This document shows positions 27,114-36,679 of a DNA stretch of 64,000 nucleotides, piece by piece (within the stretch, counting starts at the first letter, position 1; each line of letters begins with the position of its first letter). The stretch spans positions 620,257 to 684,256 of the forward strand of contig NZ_JADHDU010000001.1 of the NCBI RefSeq assembly GCF_016820495.1, given 5' to 3'. Both the position numbers and the translations under genes were made by a program. The notes below the pieces were generated by a model. The model saw nothing but the letters and a program-made list of their open reading frames with translations. It was not told where the DNA came from and did not search any database. The DNA is from Planococcus beigongshangi (lineage in GTDB: Bacteria > Bacillota > Bacilli > Bacillales_A > Planococcaceae).

Positions 27114-28178
27114 TTGAAGAACTTAATGCGGATTATGATTTTTCTTTCCATTATCCTCATTACATTCTTTTATTTTGATTCATCGATCAATGAGAATGAT
27201 ATTCTGGAAGCTCCACGTAAAGCAGACCCATTGCCTGCTGAGCAAATCATAGAAAAACCACTGGAAGTTGAACGTCCGGCAGAAGGTGTATCTGTCTATA
27301 TAGGCGGGCCCTCCCAGGACTGGATCGATGATTACGGCCAACCCGCACGCATCGAACCTTCAGCATTCGGATATGAATGGTGGATTTATAATCAGTCCTA
27401 TTCCAATTATAAGATGGTCGGCGTAAAAGATCAGAAAATCGTACAAGTCTATACAGCAGGCACTGCTACGGATGCAGCACCGTATACAATCGGCCAGCCG
27501 GCAGACGAGCTGTATCGATTTACTATCATAGACAACGAAATCACAGCAAAACTTGGAAATAATATCTATACTTTCAATCTAAGCGGAGAAGACCGTGAAA
27601 CGCGTCTATTGGTCCGTTTCGAAGATATCTATGCCCAGCTGTATATGGACTCGAAAGATGGCATATTGGAAGCTGTCCGCTTCATGGATGCAGAAACATT
27701 AGTGCGCCACCAACCGTACGATATGATGTATGCCGGTGATTTGCTGGTTCCGATTACACCGTCATCCGCACTGCAGGCTTCCATCGATAAGGCCAATGCG
27801 CAGCAGGTGATCGATTTGACGAATGTCTATCGCCTGCATCATCAGCGGTTGCCCTTAAGTGTCAATCCATCAGTCGGCATGATTGCGCAGAAACACAGCC
27901 GCAATGTGGCACGCCAACAATTTGAGACTGATAACAGCGAACCTGAAAGCCTGGAAGAACGGCTGGAATCTTCCCGGATCGTCTACGAGGAAGCCGCAGA
28001 AAATACGGCTTCACAATATTTTGACGCAGCTGAAGCTGTCAATGGCTGGGTCAATTCCGATGAGCACCGGGATACGTTCTATTCCAGCCGGTTCAACCAG
28101 CTGGGAGTCGGCGTTTTCGGGAAATATTATACACAGAGCTTTTTACGCCAAAAACCGGCACAGGCCGAAAAAAATTAG
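27114..28178 (+). CDS. ylbC: Exported CAP-domain (SCP/PR1-like) protein YlbC
   Basis: A 354-residue protein with one N-terminal membrane segment (about 5-22) that acts as a signal anchor, a CAP-associated N-terminal domain (about 60-200) and a C-terminal CAP domain (about 230-345; TNVYRLHHQRLPL, AENTA, WVNSDEHRDTFYSSRFNQLG in part). CAP proteins are extracellular and of varied or unknown function. The start is TTG with GAGGGGG six bases upstream. It has its own promoter. Confidence 0.88.
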   Translation: MKNLMRIMIFLSIILITFFYFDSSINENDILEAPRKADPLPAEQIIEKPLEVERPAEGVSVYIGGPSQDWIDDYGQPARIEPSAFGYEWWIYNQSYSNYKMVGVKDQKIVQVYTAGTATDAAPYTIGQPADELYRFTIIDNEITAKLGNNIYTFNLSGEDRETRLLVRFEDIYAQLYMDSKDGILEAVRFMDAETLVRHQPYDMMYAGDLLVPITPSSALQASIDKANAQQVIDLTNVYRLHHQRLPLSVNPSVGMIAQKHSRNVARQQFETDNSEPESLEERLESSRIVYEEAAENTASQYFDAAEAVNGWVNSDEHRDTFYSSRFNQLGVGVFGKYYTQSFLRQKPAQAEKN

Positions 28179-28184
28179 CGGGGG

Positions 28185-28667
28185 TCATGCTTTCGGGACG
28201 ATGAAAAATGAACCGGTGGAAGTAGCGATATGCTTGCCCCCTGATTCGAAAATATTGCCTTCGATTACCATCGTATGACGGCCCTGCCGAATGATTCTTG
28301 CCTCGGCCTTGATGGTTTCTTCTGTGGCAACAGTCAGGTAATGGATTGCCAGATTGGTGGTCACTGCGCCAAAACCTTCGGGGCATTTACTGTTAGCGAG
28401 CGTCCCCATTGCGGTATCAAGGAGTACGGCGAGAATGCCTCCATGAGGGATGTCGATCGTGTTATGGATGAACGGGGTATTGGGAATGCTGACTGACCAG
28501 GTGTCATTTTGCTGCTCCCTTGTCATGCCAAGTGCGGCGCTTAAATAAGTAGTGAATGCTCCGGCCTGTTTCTTTTCGAGATTTTCAAGAAACTCGGAGA
28601 GGATCCTGATATCTTCCGGTGAACCGTTCTCAATGATCTTTTCGAACTGGATTGATAAATCCTTCAT
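28185..28667 (-). CDS. Hotdog-fold acyl-CoA thioesterase (PaaI family)
   Basis: A 160-residue 4HBT/PaaI-type thioesterase with the hallmark IPHGGILAVLLDTAMG (helix and catalytic region). An N-terminal extension of about 60 residues precedes the hotdog domain. Likely hydrolyses an acyl-CoA; the substrate is unknown. It converges on ylbC with only six bases between the stops and no clear terminator between them. Confidence 0.85.
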   Translation of the reverse strand: MKDLSIQFEKIIENGSPEDIRILSEFLENLEKKQAGAFTTYLSAALGMTREQQNDTWSVSIPNTPFIHNTIDIPHGGILAVLLDTAMGTLANSKCPEGFGAVTTNLAIHYLTVATEETIKAEARIIRQGRHTMVIEGNIFESGGKHIATSTGSFFIVPKA

Positions 28668-28710
28668 GATGACAACCCTTTCCTATGTATGAATATGGAT
28701 GTAAATTTGT

Positions 28711-28716
28711 TATAAT
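28711..28716 (+). promoter_or_regulatory. Probable -10 of the ylbF promoter
   Basis: TATAAT 30 bases before the ylbF start. The 17-base-spaced -35 (TATGAA) is weak. Confidence 0.45.
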
Positions 28717-28740
28717 TGAACCGTTGAGGAGGTAATGGAT

Positions 28741-29187
28741 GTGTTAATGACCTACGAATGGGTTCAAATTACTGACTCTGCTGAAGAGTTAAGTAGAATG
28801 ATACTACAATCAGAGCAGGCTGAGCAATATCGTCAAGCTTACCATGCTGTTTACAATAATAAAGTACTGGCTGACGAAATTGCAGCGTTCGCCCGTTTGA
28901 AAGAGCTATATGAAGAGGTGCAGCGCTTCGGCAAGTATCACCCTGATTATAAAGAAGTGATGAAAAGGATCCGTGTCGACAAACGGAATCTGGATCTGAA
29001 TGAGCAGGTTGCTGAACTGAGGCTTGCGGAAAATGAAATGCAGGACCTGATCGATCAGGTTAGCTTCATCATTGGCCGTTCCGTCTCAGAAGCAGTCAAG
29101 ATCCCTTCAAGCAATCCTTTCTTTTCTTCAGATTCCTCCTGTGGTGGAAGCTGTGGAACAGGCGGCGGCTGTTCCTGCTCAGCCTAA
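28741..29187 (+). CDS. ylbF: YlbF/RicF, Y-complex subunit (RNase Y specificity factor)
   Basis: A 148-residue protein of the YlbF/YmcA family. In B. subtilis it forms the RicA-RicF-RicT complex that guides RNase Y mRNA maturation and binds [4Fe-4S] clusters. The helical core (QSEQAEQYRQAYHAV, VQRFGKYHPDYKEV) matches, and the tail is Cys-rich (CGGSCGTGGGCSCSA), consistent with cluster ligation. I choose the GTG at 28741 because GAGGAGGT ends seven bases upstream; an ATG two codons earlier is too close. Confidence 0.9.
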   Translation: MLMTYEWVQITDSAEELSRMILQSEQAEQYRQAYHAVYNNKVLADEIAAFARLKELYEEVQRFGKYHPDYKEVMKRIRVDKRNLDLNEQVAELRLAENEMQDLIDQVSFIIGRSVSEAVKIPSSNPFFSSDSSCGGSCGTGGGCSCSA

Positions 29188-29190
29188 AAG

Positions 29191-29235
29191 AAAAAGACGG
29201 AGAAAAAGCACTTTGCTTTTTCTCCGTCTTTTTTT
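29191..29235 (+). terminator. Intrinsic terminator of ylbF
   Basis: A long stem AAAGACGGAGAAAAAGCA / TGCTTTTTCTCCGTCTTT followed by T6. Confidence 0.93.
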
Positions 29236-29270
29236 GTTTCTATATAGGTTGAATTAAAGAATCCAATAAA

Positions 29271-29521
29271 TATGCCGCTTCGGCGCTTTGGACGGTGCAA
29301 AGATTATGCTCCACCGCTACGCTCGTCGCAAAGGCGACGCCACCTGCGTTTGGCGTACCTTGCCTCCCACGATAAGCCGAGAAGAACACTCGTCTTATTG
29401 CCCGGTCGGCATTCGCCTGCTCCTGAGCCGCGCCTTCAGCTAGAGAAAACTCTCTAGATATGGAGTAAAACAGCGAAGACGCCCCCGGCAAGCGAGCAGT
29501 TTTGCGGAATATCGACTACTA
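29271..29521. repeat. Repeat family B, long copy (B1)
   Basis: Starts TATGCCGCTTCGGCGCTTTGGAC and ends TTTTGCGGAATATCGACTACT (each quoted end is shared with other copies). Inside are a stem AATAAGCCGAG / CTCGTCTTATT (also in B2), a perfect hairpin CTAGAGA-AAAC-TCTCTAG (also in B3), and an outer pair GTAAAACAGC / GCAGTTTTGC. It fills most of the 359-base gap between ylbF and the glycerophosphodiesterase gene. No protein is encoded. Confidence 0.75.
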
Positions 29522-29546
29522 AAAATTGTCAGTTCAAAGTATATAT

Positions 29547-30452
29547 TTATTTTCCTTCTTTTATTGCTTCAGCTGCAAGATCAGGACGGTTCGTAATGAT
29601 GCCTTTTGCACCGGCTCCGATCAACGTGCGCATCAATTCAGGATCATCGATCGTCCAGTAGTGGACTGGTACGTTCAGATTGCCTAGAAACGCGATGAAA
29701 CGGGGTGACACAAGATTGAATACGGACGAGCGCAGCGGAATCTGGAACATATCTGCCCGCGGCTTATATAGATGGCCGAATTGGCTGTTGAAGGCGGTGT
29801 ATGCTTTTCGGATTTCGTTTTCGCCGGCACCCAGGGCAACACGGTTTTGTGCATACAGGTTGAAGCGGTCGATCTGTTCGTCAAAGAAACTGGTGACGCC
29901 GACACGGTCTTCTGCACCGGCGGCTTCAATCAGACGCCATAATTTTGAAGGCATCAGGCTGCCTTCGTATGTCTCGGGTGAATCTTTCATATCGATATTG
30001 ATATACATTTCCGGGAAGGCTTCCAGTAATTCGCGCAGGCTGACTACTTTCTCATTTTTGCCCCGATAGGAATTTTTTCCTTCAAGGTCTGTAAAATGAT
30101 AGCCGAGGTCGAATGTACGAAGCTTATCAAGCGAATAATCCGCTACTTTTCCGGCTCCGTCCGTTGTCCGATCGATAAATTCATCATGGAAGACGATCAA
30201 CTCTTCGTCGCTTGTCAGGCGGATATCAATTTCAAATCCATCAACCCCGAAGGATTCGGCCATCTTGAATGCCGCCATTGTATTTTCAGGCGCAAGAGCG
30301 GAAGCGCCGCGATGTGCAAGGATAACCGGGCGATCATATTCAATTGCAACTTTCTTCTGGCGAGGCTGCGCTGTTGCCAAAGCTTTCGATCCTGCCCAGG
30401 CAGCTGCGCCGACTGCCGCCGCCGCTATACCGATTTTCGTTTTTTTACCCAT
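29547..30452 (-). CDS. Glycerophosphodiester phosphodiesterase
   Basis: A 301-residue GDPD-family enzyme that would split glycerophosphodiesters to glycerol-3-phosphate and an alcohol. The catalytic motifs are LAHRGASALAPENT and EIDIRLTSDEELIVFHD. The start at 30452 follows AAGGGGGT and gives an Ala-rich hydrophobic N-terminal segment (about residues 7-28), so the enzyme is probably membrane-anchored or exported. It interrupts the ylbF-ylbG order of B. subtilis. Confidence 0.92.
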   Translation of the reverse strand: MGKKTKIGIAAAAVGAAAWAGSKALATAQPRQKKVAIEYDRPVILAHRGASALAPENTMAAFKMAESFGVDGFEIDIRLTSDEELIVFHDEFIDRTTDGAGKVADYSLDKLRTFDLGYHFTDLEGKNSYRGKNEKVVSLRELLEAFPEMYINIDMKDSPETYEGSLMPSKLWRLIEAAGAEDRVGVTSFFDEQIDRFNLYAQNRVALGAGENEIRKAYTAFNSQFGHLYKPRADMFQIPLRSSVFNLVSPRFIAFLGNLNVPVHYWTIDDPELMRTLIGAGAKGIITNRPDLAAEAIKEGK

Positions 30453-30613
30453 GGCTGTGTAACCCCCTTGTATAGTAACGCTAAAGTCATTATATCGGAT
30501 TTTAAAATGCATTGTCAGTTAATTGTTCTGTGATGGCTGTAAGTTCCCATAATCGCGGTTGCGGCTCTTTTCTTTCCTATGGTATTCTAGAAGCTAAGAA
30601 AAGAGGGATGGCT

Positions 30614-30886
30614 ATGCATGATCGCCAGGGACTCATTGTCTATGTGCATCATTTGAAACAGGCAAAATCATTGCGTAAATATGGACATGTTCATTTCATT
30701 TCGAGGAAATTGAAATATGTTGTGCTATATATGGACCAGGATGTTATCGAAACGACGAAAGCCAAATTACTGAAATTGCCTTATGTCAAACAAGTGCTGG
30801 AATCCCAGCGGCCTTTCATCAAGACGGAATATGAAAACGCCAAACCCGATAAAGCCAAAGAATACGATTATAAAATCGGTCTTTGA
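30614..30886 (+). CDS. ylbG: UPF0298 protein YlbG
   Basis: A 90-residue protein matching YlbG (UPF0298; [34 protein letters not shown]). Function unknown. The ATG at 30614 is seven bases after AAGAGGG; an ATG two codons upstream is too close. It converges with the next gene, stop to stop with no space. Confidence 0.88.
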   Translation: MHDRQGLIVYVHHLKQAKSLRKYGHVHFISRKLKYVVLYMDQDVIETTKAKLLKLPYVKQVLESQRPFIKTEYENAKPDKAKEYDYKIGL

Positions 30887-31267
30887 TCATTGCATCGGTG
30901 GGATATAGTGATTAAGGCGCAGGACCGAGATCAGGTGGCTGAAATAGAATTTCCGGTCGGCATAGACGCTTGAATGCTTGACGTCCATATGGATGGCCAC
31001 AGCTCCAAGCTCCTCGACCGCCGATTCGAATAACGCCAGGCGTTTCGAGTCCGCCGGTATGCCTTCACGGCATATGTAAATAGGCATGAAATTGCCTTCT
31101 GCTGCTGGTTTGAAGGCAGCTGCTACCGATAATACAGGTTTTCCATCCATGTCTTTAGAAGTGAATACAAAACCGTGCATAAAACGGCTGCGGTTGGAAT
31201 TCATCAACTCGCGGAGTTCATAAATGTCTCCGTAACCTTCTCCAAGCTCTACAAATCGCTGGATCAT
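30887..31267 (-). CDS. DUF7147-like conserved protein
   Basis: A 126-residue soluble protein beginning MIQRFVELGEGYGDIYELREL and ending LNHYIPPMQ. It resembles a family found at this position (between ylbG and rsmD) in many Bacillales and classed as DUF7147; some databases call it methylthioribose kinase, which its size does not support. Function unknown. Its stop abuts the ylbG stop. Confidence 0.75.
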   Translation of the reverse strand: MIQRFVELGEGYGDIYELRELMNSNRSRFMHGFVFTSKDMDGKPVLSVAAAFKPAAEGNFMPIYICREGIPADSKRLALFESAVEELGAVAIHMDVKHSSVYADRKFYFSHLISVLRLNHYIPPMQ

Positions 31268-31349
31268 TTTAACACGTCCTTTCCAGTAACCATTCTACCA
31301 TTTAAAGGGTGGATTGCATCAATAAAATATATCACTGGGAGGCATGAAT

Positions 31350-32397
<1,048 letters not shown>

Positions 32398-32420
32398 GTC
32401 ACGTTTTGCGTGGCTTTTTT
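32398..32420 (+). terminator. Short intrinsic terminator after coaD
   Basis: A six-pair stem GTCACG / CGTGGC followed by T6. Confidence 0.6.
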
Positions 32421-32453
32421 GTTATTCAGTTTTAAATAAGCGAGGGTTCGTCC

Positions 32454-33479
32454 ATGAAAAACAAGAAATTGGTCTTTTATCTCATACTTATCGGCATCAT
32501 TGTATTCATTTCCTATTTTCCGATGGACAGTTATGTGACACGTCCAGGCAGTGCTTATGAGCTGTCTCCGTTAGTTGAAGTCGAGAACGGGGATATGGAT
32601 GATGAAGGGACCTTCAGCCTGATGACTGTGTCGATGCTGAACGCCACCCCTGCAATCTATTTATATGCCCAGTTCAAGGACGGCTATAAGGTGCTGCGGC
32701 CTGAACAAGTGCGCAGTCCCCACGAAACGGATGAAGAGTATAACGTCCGTCAGCTGAAATTGATGTCAGATTCGCAGATCAACGCACTGAAAGCGGCTTT
32801 CGAAACGGCGGAGCTGCCTTATGACATTGAAACGGCCGGTGTATTCGTCCTGAATGTGCTGGAAGGCGGGGCTGCAGATGGCATTTTGTCTCCCGGTGAC
32901 CGTGTGCTGTCGATCGATGGCAATAAATTCGAGACCCAGCAGAATTTCATCGATTATCTTTCCGGCAAACAAAATGGGGACGCAGTGGAGTTGGTTATTG
33001 AACGGAAAGAAAGGGAAATGATCGAGACGATCGCCCTTCAGCCGCTTCCGTCTGATCCGGAGCGGGTTGGGCTTGGTATCTCATTCGTGGAAGACAGGAA
33101 AATTACCACAGAGCCTGAAGTGACGATTGATTCGGAACAGATTGGCGGTCCTTCAGCGGGACTGATGTTCACGCTGGAAATCATCAACCAGCTGCTGGAG
33201 GAAGATCTCTCAAAAGGCTATGACATAGCCGGTACGGGTACGATGGAAAGTGAAGGGGAAGTTGGGCGTATTGGCGGTATCGACCAGAAAGTGATGGCGG
33301 CGGATAAAGATGATATGGATATTTTCTTTGCTCCTTACGACGGAGAGGCAGATAATGCGGAGAGCAATTATGGACTGGCGGTCCAGACTGCAGAAAAAAT
33401 CGGCACGGATATGGAAATCGTGCCGGTAAAAACACTGCAGGATGCGCTTGATTATCTGGAAGGTCTTCCGCAAAAATAA
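32454..33479 (+). CDS. ylbL: Membrane-anchored PDZ/Lon-type protease YlbL (DdcP)
   Basis: A 341-residue membrane protease with one N-terminal transmembrane segment (about 6-22), a PDZ domain (about 125-200) and a Lon-like serine protease domain. The Ser-Lys dyad is S234 in GGPSAGLMF and K279 in GGIDQKVMA. In B. subtilis this protein helps end the DNA-damage checkpoint by degrading the division inhibitor YneA; streptococcal SepM is a relative. Its 3' end overlaps the convergent tmcAL gene by 28 bases. Confidence 0.95.
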   Translation: MKNKKLVFYLILIGIIVFISYFPMDSYVTRPGSAYELSPLVEVENGDMDDEGTFSLMTVSMLNATPAIYLYAQFKDGYKVLRPEQVRSPHETDEEYNVRQLKLMSDSQINALKAAFETAELPYDIETAGVFVLNVLEGGAADGILSPGDRVLSIDGNKFETQQNFIDYLSGKQNGDAVELVIERKEREMIETIALQPLPSDPERVGLGISFVEDRKITTEPEVTIDSEQIGGPSAGLMFTLEIINQLLEEDLSKGYDIAGTGTMESEGEVGRIGGIDQKVMAADKDDMDIFFAPYDGEADNAESNYGLAVQTAEKIGTDMEIVPVKTLQDALDYLEGLPQK

Positions 33480-34666
33480 ATCGGGGGAGTCGTAAATTCT
33501 TTTTTAAGATTATGCGCGCCGAGACCCAGTAGGTATAGATTGCTTGCGTGAATATCAAGTTTGCCCATGTTGTCCGCCAAATCTGCTGCGCGGCTGATGA
33601 CGGGCAGGCTGATATTCTTTTTTTGTGCATTCAAGTAACTGCGGCCCTTGTCTGTCATGCCAAGCAGGCGGAGATAGGTAGGCTGATCAAACGATTTTAA
33701 CTGCTGCCATGTAAAGCCGGTGAAAATGTGGGTCAGCATACGCTGAATGCGGGTGCGGGTAAATCGCTTGGATTTGATGCGGGCAAGAAATGGTTCGAAA
33801 TCCTGTTCTTTGGCGGCCGCTTCGAAAATCAGATTTTCAATTCCTTCTGTCACTTCTGCGAATTGACGGAGCCTTTCTGGACGATCGCGCAATATGATGA
33901 ATCGCAGCATCGGATAGAAAGTTTCCCAGCTGCCGAAACCGCCATATTGATCTTTAAAATCTGTCAGTGCCTTCATTGACGAAGCCGGAAGGTAGGAGGA
34001 CAATCCGTCAAGGGAACCACCTTCAAAAAAGGCTTTCCTTATGCCGGTGGCGCTGGCAATCGACAAACCTTCCGTAATCGGGTCGTGATAGCCTGAGCCG
34101 ATGCGCTGGATGGTGAGCGGCTGCATGGACGATGAAATCCGGTCGGCTGCTTCCATATAATGATAGCCTAATATATTATTCGGTTGGGTGAGGTCTGCAT
34201 AGCCCTCCAGCCCTCCTGTAAGCGCCTGGTAAGCGCTGTTCAGTGCTTTGGGATAACTTATGCCGGATTGGACGGCTTCGCGGATAGCGTGCTGGTAGAG
34301 CTCGTTTTTGGCCACCAGCAGCTGCCGTGTATTCAGAAAAGGTTCGATGGCTCCCTGTTCACTGCCGAAACAGAACGATTCGCACCCGATCGCGTCGAGC
34401 AGAGCAATCGCGCCTTTTGCGAAATCAGATGCCTGGGCAGTGGCATAAACGTACGGCAATTCAAGGACGATGTCGACGCCGCCGGCTAAAGCCATTTCAG
34501 TGCGTTTCCATTTATCGGCGAATGCCGGCTCCCCCCGCTGGAGAAACTGCCCGCTCATGACAGCGATAATGGTATCGGCGCCTGAACTTTCTTTGGCACT
34601 CCGGGTATGGTGTAGATGTCCGTTGTGAAATGGGTTATATTCGACTACGATGCCTGCAGCTTTCAT
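33452..34666 (-). CDS. tmcAL: tRNA(Met) cytidine acetate ligase (YlbM/TmcAL)
   Basis: A 404-residue nucleotidyltransferase-like enzyme that forms N4-acetylcytidine at the wobble base of elongator tRNA-Met using acetate and ATP. The HxGH-type motif is in VEYNPFHNGHLHHT near residue 15, followed by MSGQFLQRGEPAF. AAAGGAG precedes the ATG on the minus strand. It lies between ylbL and yceD, as ylbM does in B. subtilis. Confidence 0.93.
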   Translation of the reverse strand: MKAAGIVVEYNPFHNGHLHHTRSAKESSGADTIIAVMSGQFLQRGEPAFADKWKRTEMALAGGVDIVLELPYVYATAQASDFAKGAIALLDAIGCESFCFGSEQGAIEPFLNTRQLLVAKNELYQHAIREAVQSGISYPKALNSAYQALTGGLEGYADLTQPNNILGYHYMEAADRISSSMQPLTIQRIGSGYHDPITEGLSIASATGIRKAFFEGGSLDGLSSYLPASSMKALTDFKDQYGGFGSWETFYPMLRFIILRDRPERLRQFAEVTEGIENLIFEAAAKEQDFEPFLARIKSKRFTRTRIQRMLTHIFTGFTWQQLKSFDQPTYLRLLGMTDKGRSYLNAQKKNISLPVISRAADLADNMGKLDIHASNLYLLGLGAHNLKKEFTTPPIYFCGRPSR

Positions 34667-34736
34667 TCGTACAGCTCCTTTGGTAAACTTAAGTCTAAGT
34701 ATAACGATGTTGGGAATCGTGTGACAAGATTTTTTC

Positions 34737-34765
34737 TTGACATCTTTTTCTGCTCATTATATAAT
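34737..34765 (+). promoter_or_regulatory. Consensus sigma-A promoter of yceD-rpmF
   Basis: TTGACA at 34737-34742 and TATAAT at 34760-34765 with a 17-base spacer: a full match to the consensus, suited to constant strong expression of ribosomal protein L32. Confidence 0.95.
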
Positions 34766-34793
34766 CAACTTTGTTGTCTTGAGGTGATTACTT

Positions 34794-35327
34794 ATGAAAA
34801 TAGCGATTCAACAGCTTCAAAAGCATCGCAGAGACGGGATGAAGATCGACCAGATGGTCAATCTTGAAGATGTGAAAAAACGCAATAGCGATATTCGCGA
34901 AGTCTCACCCATCCACGTCACAGGACATTGTACTATTGGTTCGCAGCAACTCACGTGCCAGCTTCAGCTCAAAGGTATGTTAATATTACCTTGCGCACGG
35001 ACTTGGGAAGATGTCGAGTTCCCGATAGACATTGAATCGGTGGAAATCTTCACTTGGTCAGAACATGGCCTTGGAGATAAAGATGATAACGTTCACAGAG
35101 TCGAAACGGAAACGATTGATTTCCAGCCAGTCCTCGAAGAACTTATCCTTCTGGAAATACCGATGCAGGTCTTCAAGGAAGATGCCGATCAAGCCGTCAT
35201 CAAAGGCGGCGAAGAATGGTCATATTCGACAGACGAAGAAGTTCAGGCGGAGAAAGAAGAAGCACAACCAAAACCGGATCCAAGACTTGCTGATTTAGCA
35301 AAGTATTTCGATCAGTCAGATGAATAG
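34794..35327 (+). CDS. yceD: DUF177 / YceD family protein (YlbN)
   Basis: A 177-residue acidic protein of the YceD family, nearly always found upstream of rpmF. It shows the central block LQLKGMLILPCARTWED. In other bacteria YceD has been linked to 23S rRNA maturation; its role in Bacillales is unknown. It heads a two-gene operon with rpmF and has a consensus promoter. Confidence 0.9.
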   Translation: MKIAIQQLQKHRRDGMKIDQMVNLEDVKKRNSDIREVSPIHVTGHCTIGSQQLTCQLQLKGMLILPCARTWEDVEFPIDIESVEIFTWSEHGLGDKDDNVHRVETETIDFQPVLEELILLEIPMQVFKEDADQAVIKGGEEWSYSTDEEVQAEKEEAQPKPDPRLADLAKYFDQSDE

Positions 35328-35351
35328 AATCACTGTAAGGAGGTGTCACCA

Positions 35352-35528
35352 ATGGCTGTACCGTTCAGAAGAACGTCCAAAACCGTTAAGAGAAAACGCC
35401 GTACGCATTTCAAATTGTCCGTGCCGGGCATGGTAACTTGCCCAAGCTGTGGCGAATCGAAATTGGCTCACCACGTCTGCAAAGCATGTGGATCATACAA
35501 AGGGAAAGAAGTAGTAGCAAGCAAATAA
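35352..35528 (+). CDS. rpmF: 50S ribosomal protein L32 (zinc-binding form)
   Basis: A 58-residue ribosomal protein. Four cysteines (C30, C33, C43, C46) form a zinc ribbon, so this is the zinc-containing paralogue type. A nearly perfect ribosome site AAGGAGGTG lies six bases before the ATG. Confidence 0.97.
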   Translation: MAVPFRRTSKTVKRKRRTHFKLSVPGMVTCPSCGESKLAHHVCKACGSYKGKEVVASK

Positions 35529-35545
35529 AACAGTATTTGCTGCTG

Positions 35546-35585
35546 AAAGGCTATTGAGGGGCCATGGCCCTCGATAGCCTTTTTC
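35546..35585 (+). terminator. Intrinsic terminator of rpmF
   Basis: AAAGGCTATTGAGGG / CCCTCGATAGCCTTT stem followed by T4. Confidence 0.9.
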
Positions 35586-35631
35586 TCTATACATAATTAT
35601 TATATTATTCTCATTCAATAAATAACTTCAG

Positions 35632-35770
35632 TATACCGCTTCGTCGCTTTGGACCAGGTTCCCACAATAAGCCGAGAAGACCACTCGTCTTATTGCTCCA
35701 CCCGGTCCTGAGCCGCTCCGGCGCTGGAATGAACTCTGAAGATATGGAGCAAAACAGCGAAGATGGTTAC
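35632..35770. repeat. Repeat family B, copy B2
   Basis: Begins TATACCGCTTCGTCGCTTTGG, contains the AATAAGCCGAG / CTCGTCTTATT stem shared with B1, CCTGAGCCGC, and GATATGGAGCAAAACAGCG. It lacks the TTTTGCGGAATATCG right end seen in B1 and B3. It ends just before the enoyl-CoA hydratase-like gene. Confidence 0.7.
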
Positions 35771-35795
35771 TGACACACTCACGAGGTGAATTGAA

Positions 35796-36548
35796 ATGGC
35801 TTATACAATAGAAACAAAAGAAGAGGTCATGACCTTTACAATCGACCGGCCTGAAATCCGCAATGCGATCAATGAGGAAGTCATGCACGGCTTCGAGGAG
35901 CTGGTCGAACGGGCAACAACTGAACTGCCGAGGCTTGTTATCATTACAGCGGCCGGTGACAGAGCATTTTGCTCCGGCGGCGACCTGTCCGTTTTTCATG
36001 CCCTTGAGACTGAAGACGAAGCCTATCCGATGCTGAAACGGATGGGCGATGTGCTTTATAAGATCAAAACATTGCCGGTTCCTGTTGCTGCGCTTGTAAA
36101 TGGCACGGCAGTAGGCGGCGGCTGTGAAATAGCTACGGCCTGCGATTACCGGCTCGTCCGCAGCCACGTGCGTGCGGGTTTCATTCAGGGAACACTGGCC
36201 ATCACCAGTGGCTGGGGAGGCGGCACGTACCTTTTTGAAGCGCTTCAGCATGACCATGCTTTGAAGATGCTCAGTGAGGCCCGCCTTTATACGGCGGAAG
36301 AACTGCTGGAAAACGGTTGGGCGACCGCCATTATCCGTGAAGATGGAGATATTGAAGATTTTATTGCCTCATTTCAAAATGTTCTTCCTGAGGTGCATCG
36401 TGCCTATAAGGAAATAGCAGTAAGAAAATGGCACGGGGCGAATCTTAAGGAACGTGTGGAAGCTGAAATCTGGCGCTGCGCCCAGTTGTGGGCAAGCAAA
36501 GCCCATCATGAAGCTGTAGCAAGATTCCTTGAAAAATCCAAAAAATAA
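35796..36548 (+). CDS. Enoyl-CoA hydratase/isomerase family protein
   Basis: A 250-residue crotonase-fold protein. The CoA and oxyanion-hole motifs are present (AFCSGGDLSVF; VNGTAVGGGCEIATACD). The second catalytic-Glu position of true enoyl-CoA hydratases is replaced: the segment reads IQGTLAITSGWGGG, closer to the GIIPSWGG pattern of ECHDC1-type ethylmalonyl-CoA decarboxylases. It may therefore be a decarboxylase or isomerase and not a hydratase; this is inference. It sits between rpmF and a biotin-dependent acyl-CoA carboxylase operon, and is followed by its own terminator. Confidence 0.82.
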   Translation: MAYTIETKEEVMTFTIDRPEIRNAINEEVMHGFEELVERATTELPRLVIITAAGDRAFCSGGDLSVFHALETEDEAYPMLKRMGDVLYKIKTLPVPVAALVNGTAVGGGCEIATACDYRLVRSHVRAGFIQGTLAITSGWGGGTYLFEALQHDHALKMLSEARLYTAEELLENGWATAIIREDGDIEDFIASFQNVLPEVHRAYKEIAVRKWHGANLKERVEAEIWRCAQLWASKAHHEAVARFLEKSKK

Positions 36549-36556
36549 TATCAGCC

Positions 36557-36586
36557 GAACCTGCCGCTTACTGAGTGGCAGGTTTT
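36557..36586 (+). terminator. Intrinsic terminator
   Basis: AACCTGCCGCTTACT / GAGTGGCAGGTTTTT stem after the crotonase-family gene. Confidence 0.82.
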
Positions 36587-36679
36587 TCTTTGATTAATAT
36601 TAACAATAATAAATCAGCCTAAGATCGATACAAAAGAATAACCGATGCCCGTATATTCAGAAATTTTTTCAGCCAATAG

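Noticed and set aside
29271-29521. Insertion sequence or transposase remnant in repeat B
   Set aside because: No open frame resembles a transposase in any of the four copies and no clear target duplications were seen.
30887-31267. Methylthioribose kinase
   Set aside because: At 126 residues it is far shorter than that kinase and shows no ATP-binding or catalytic loop.
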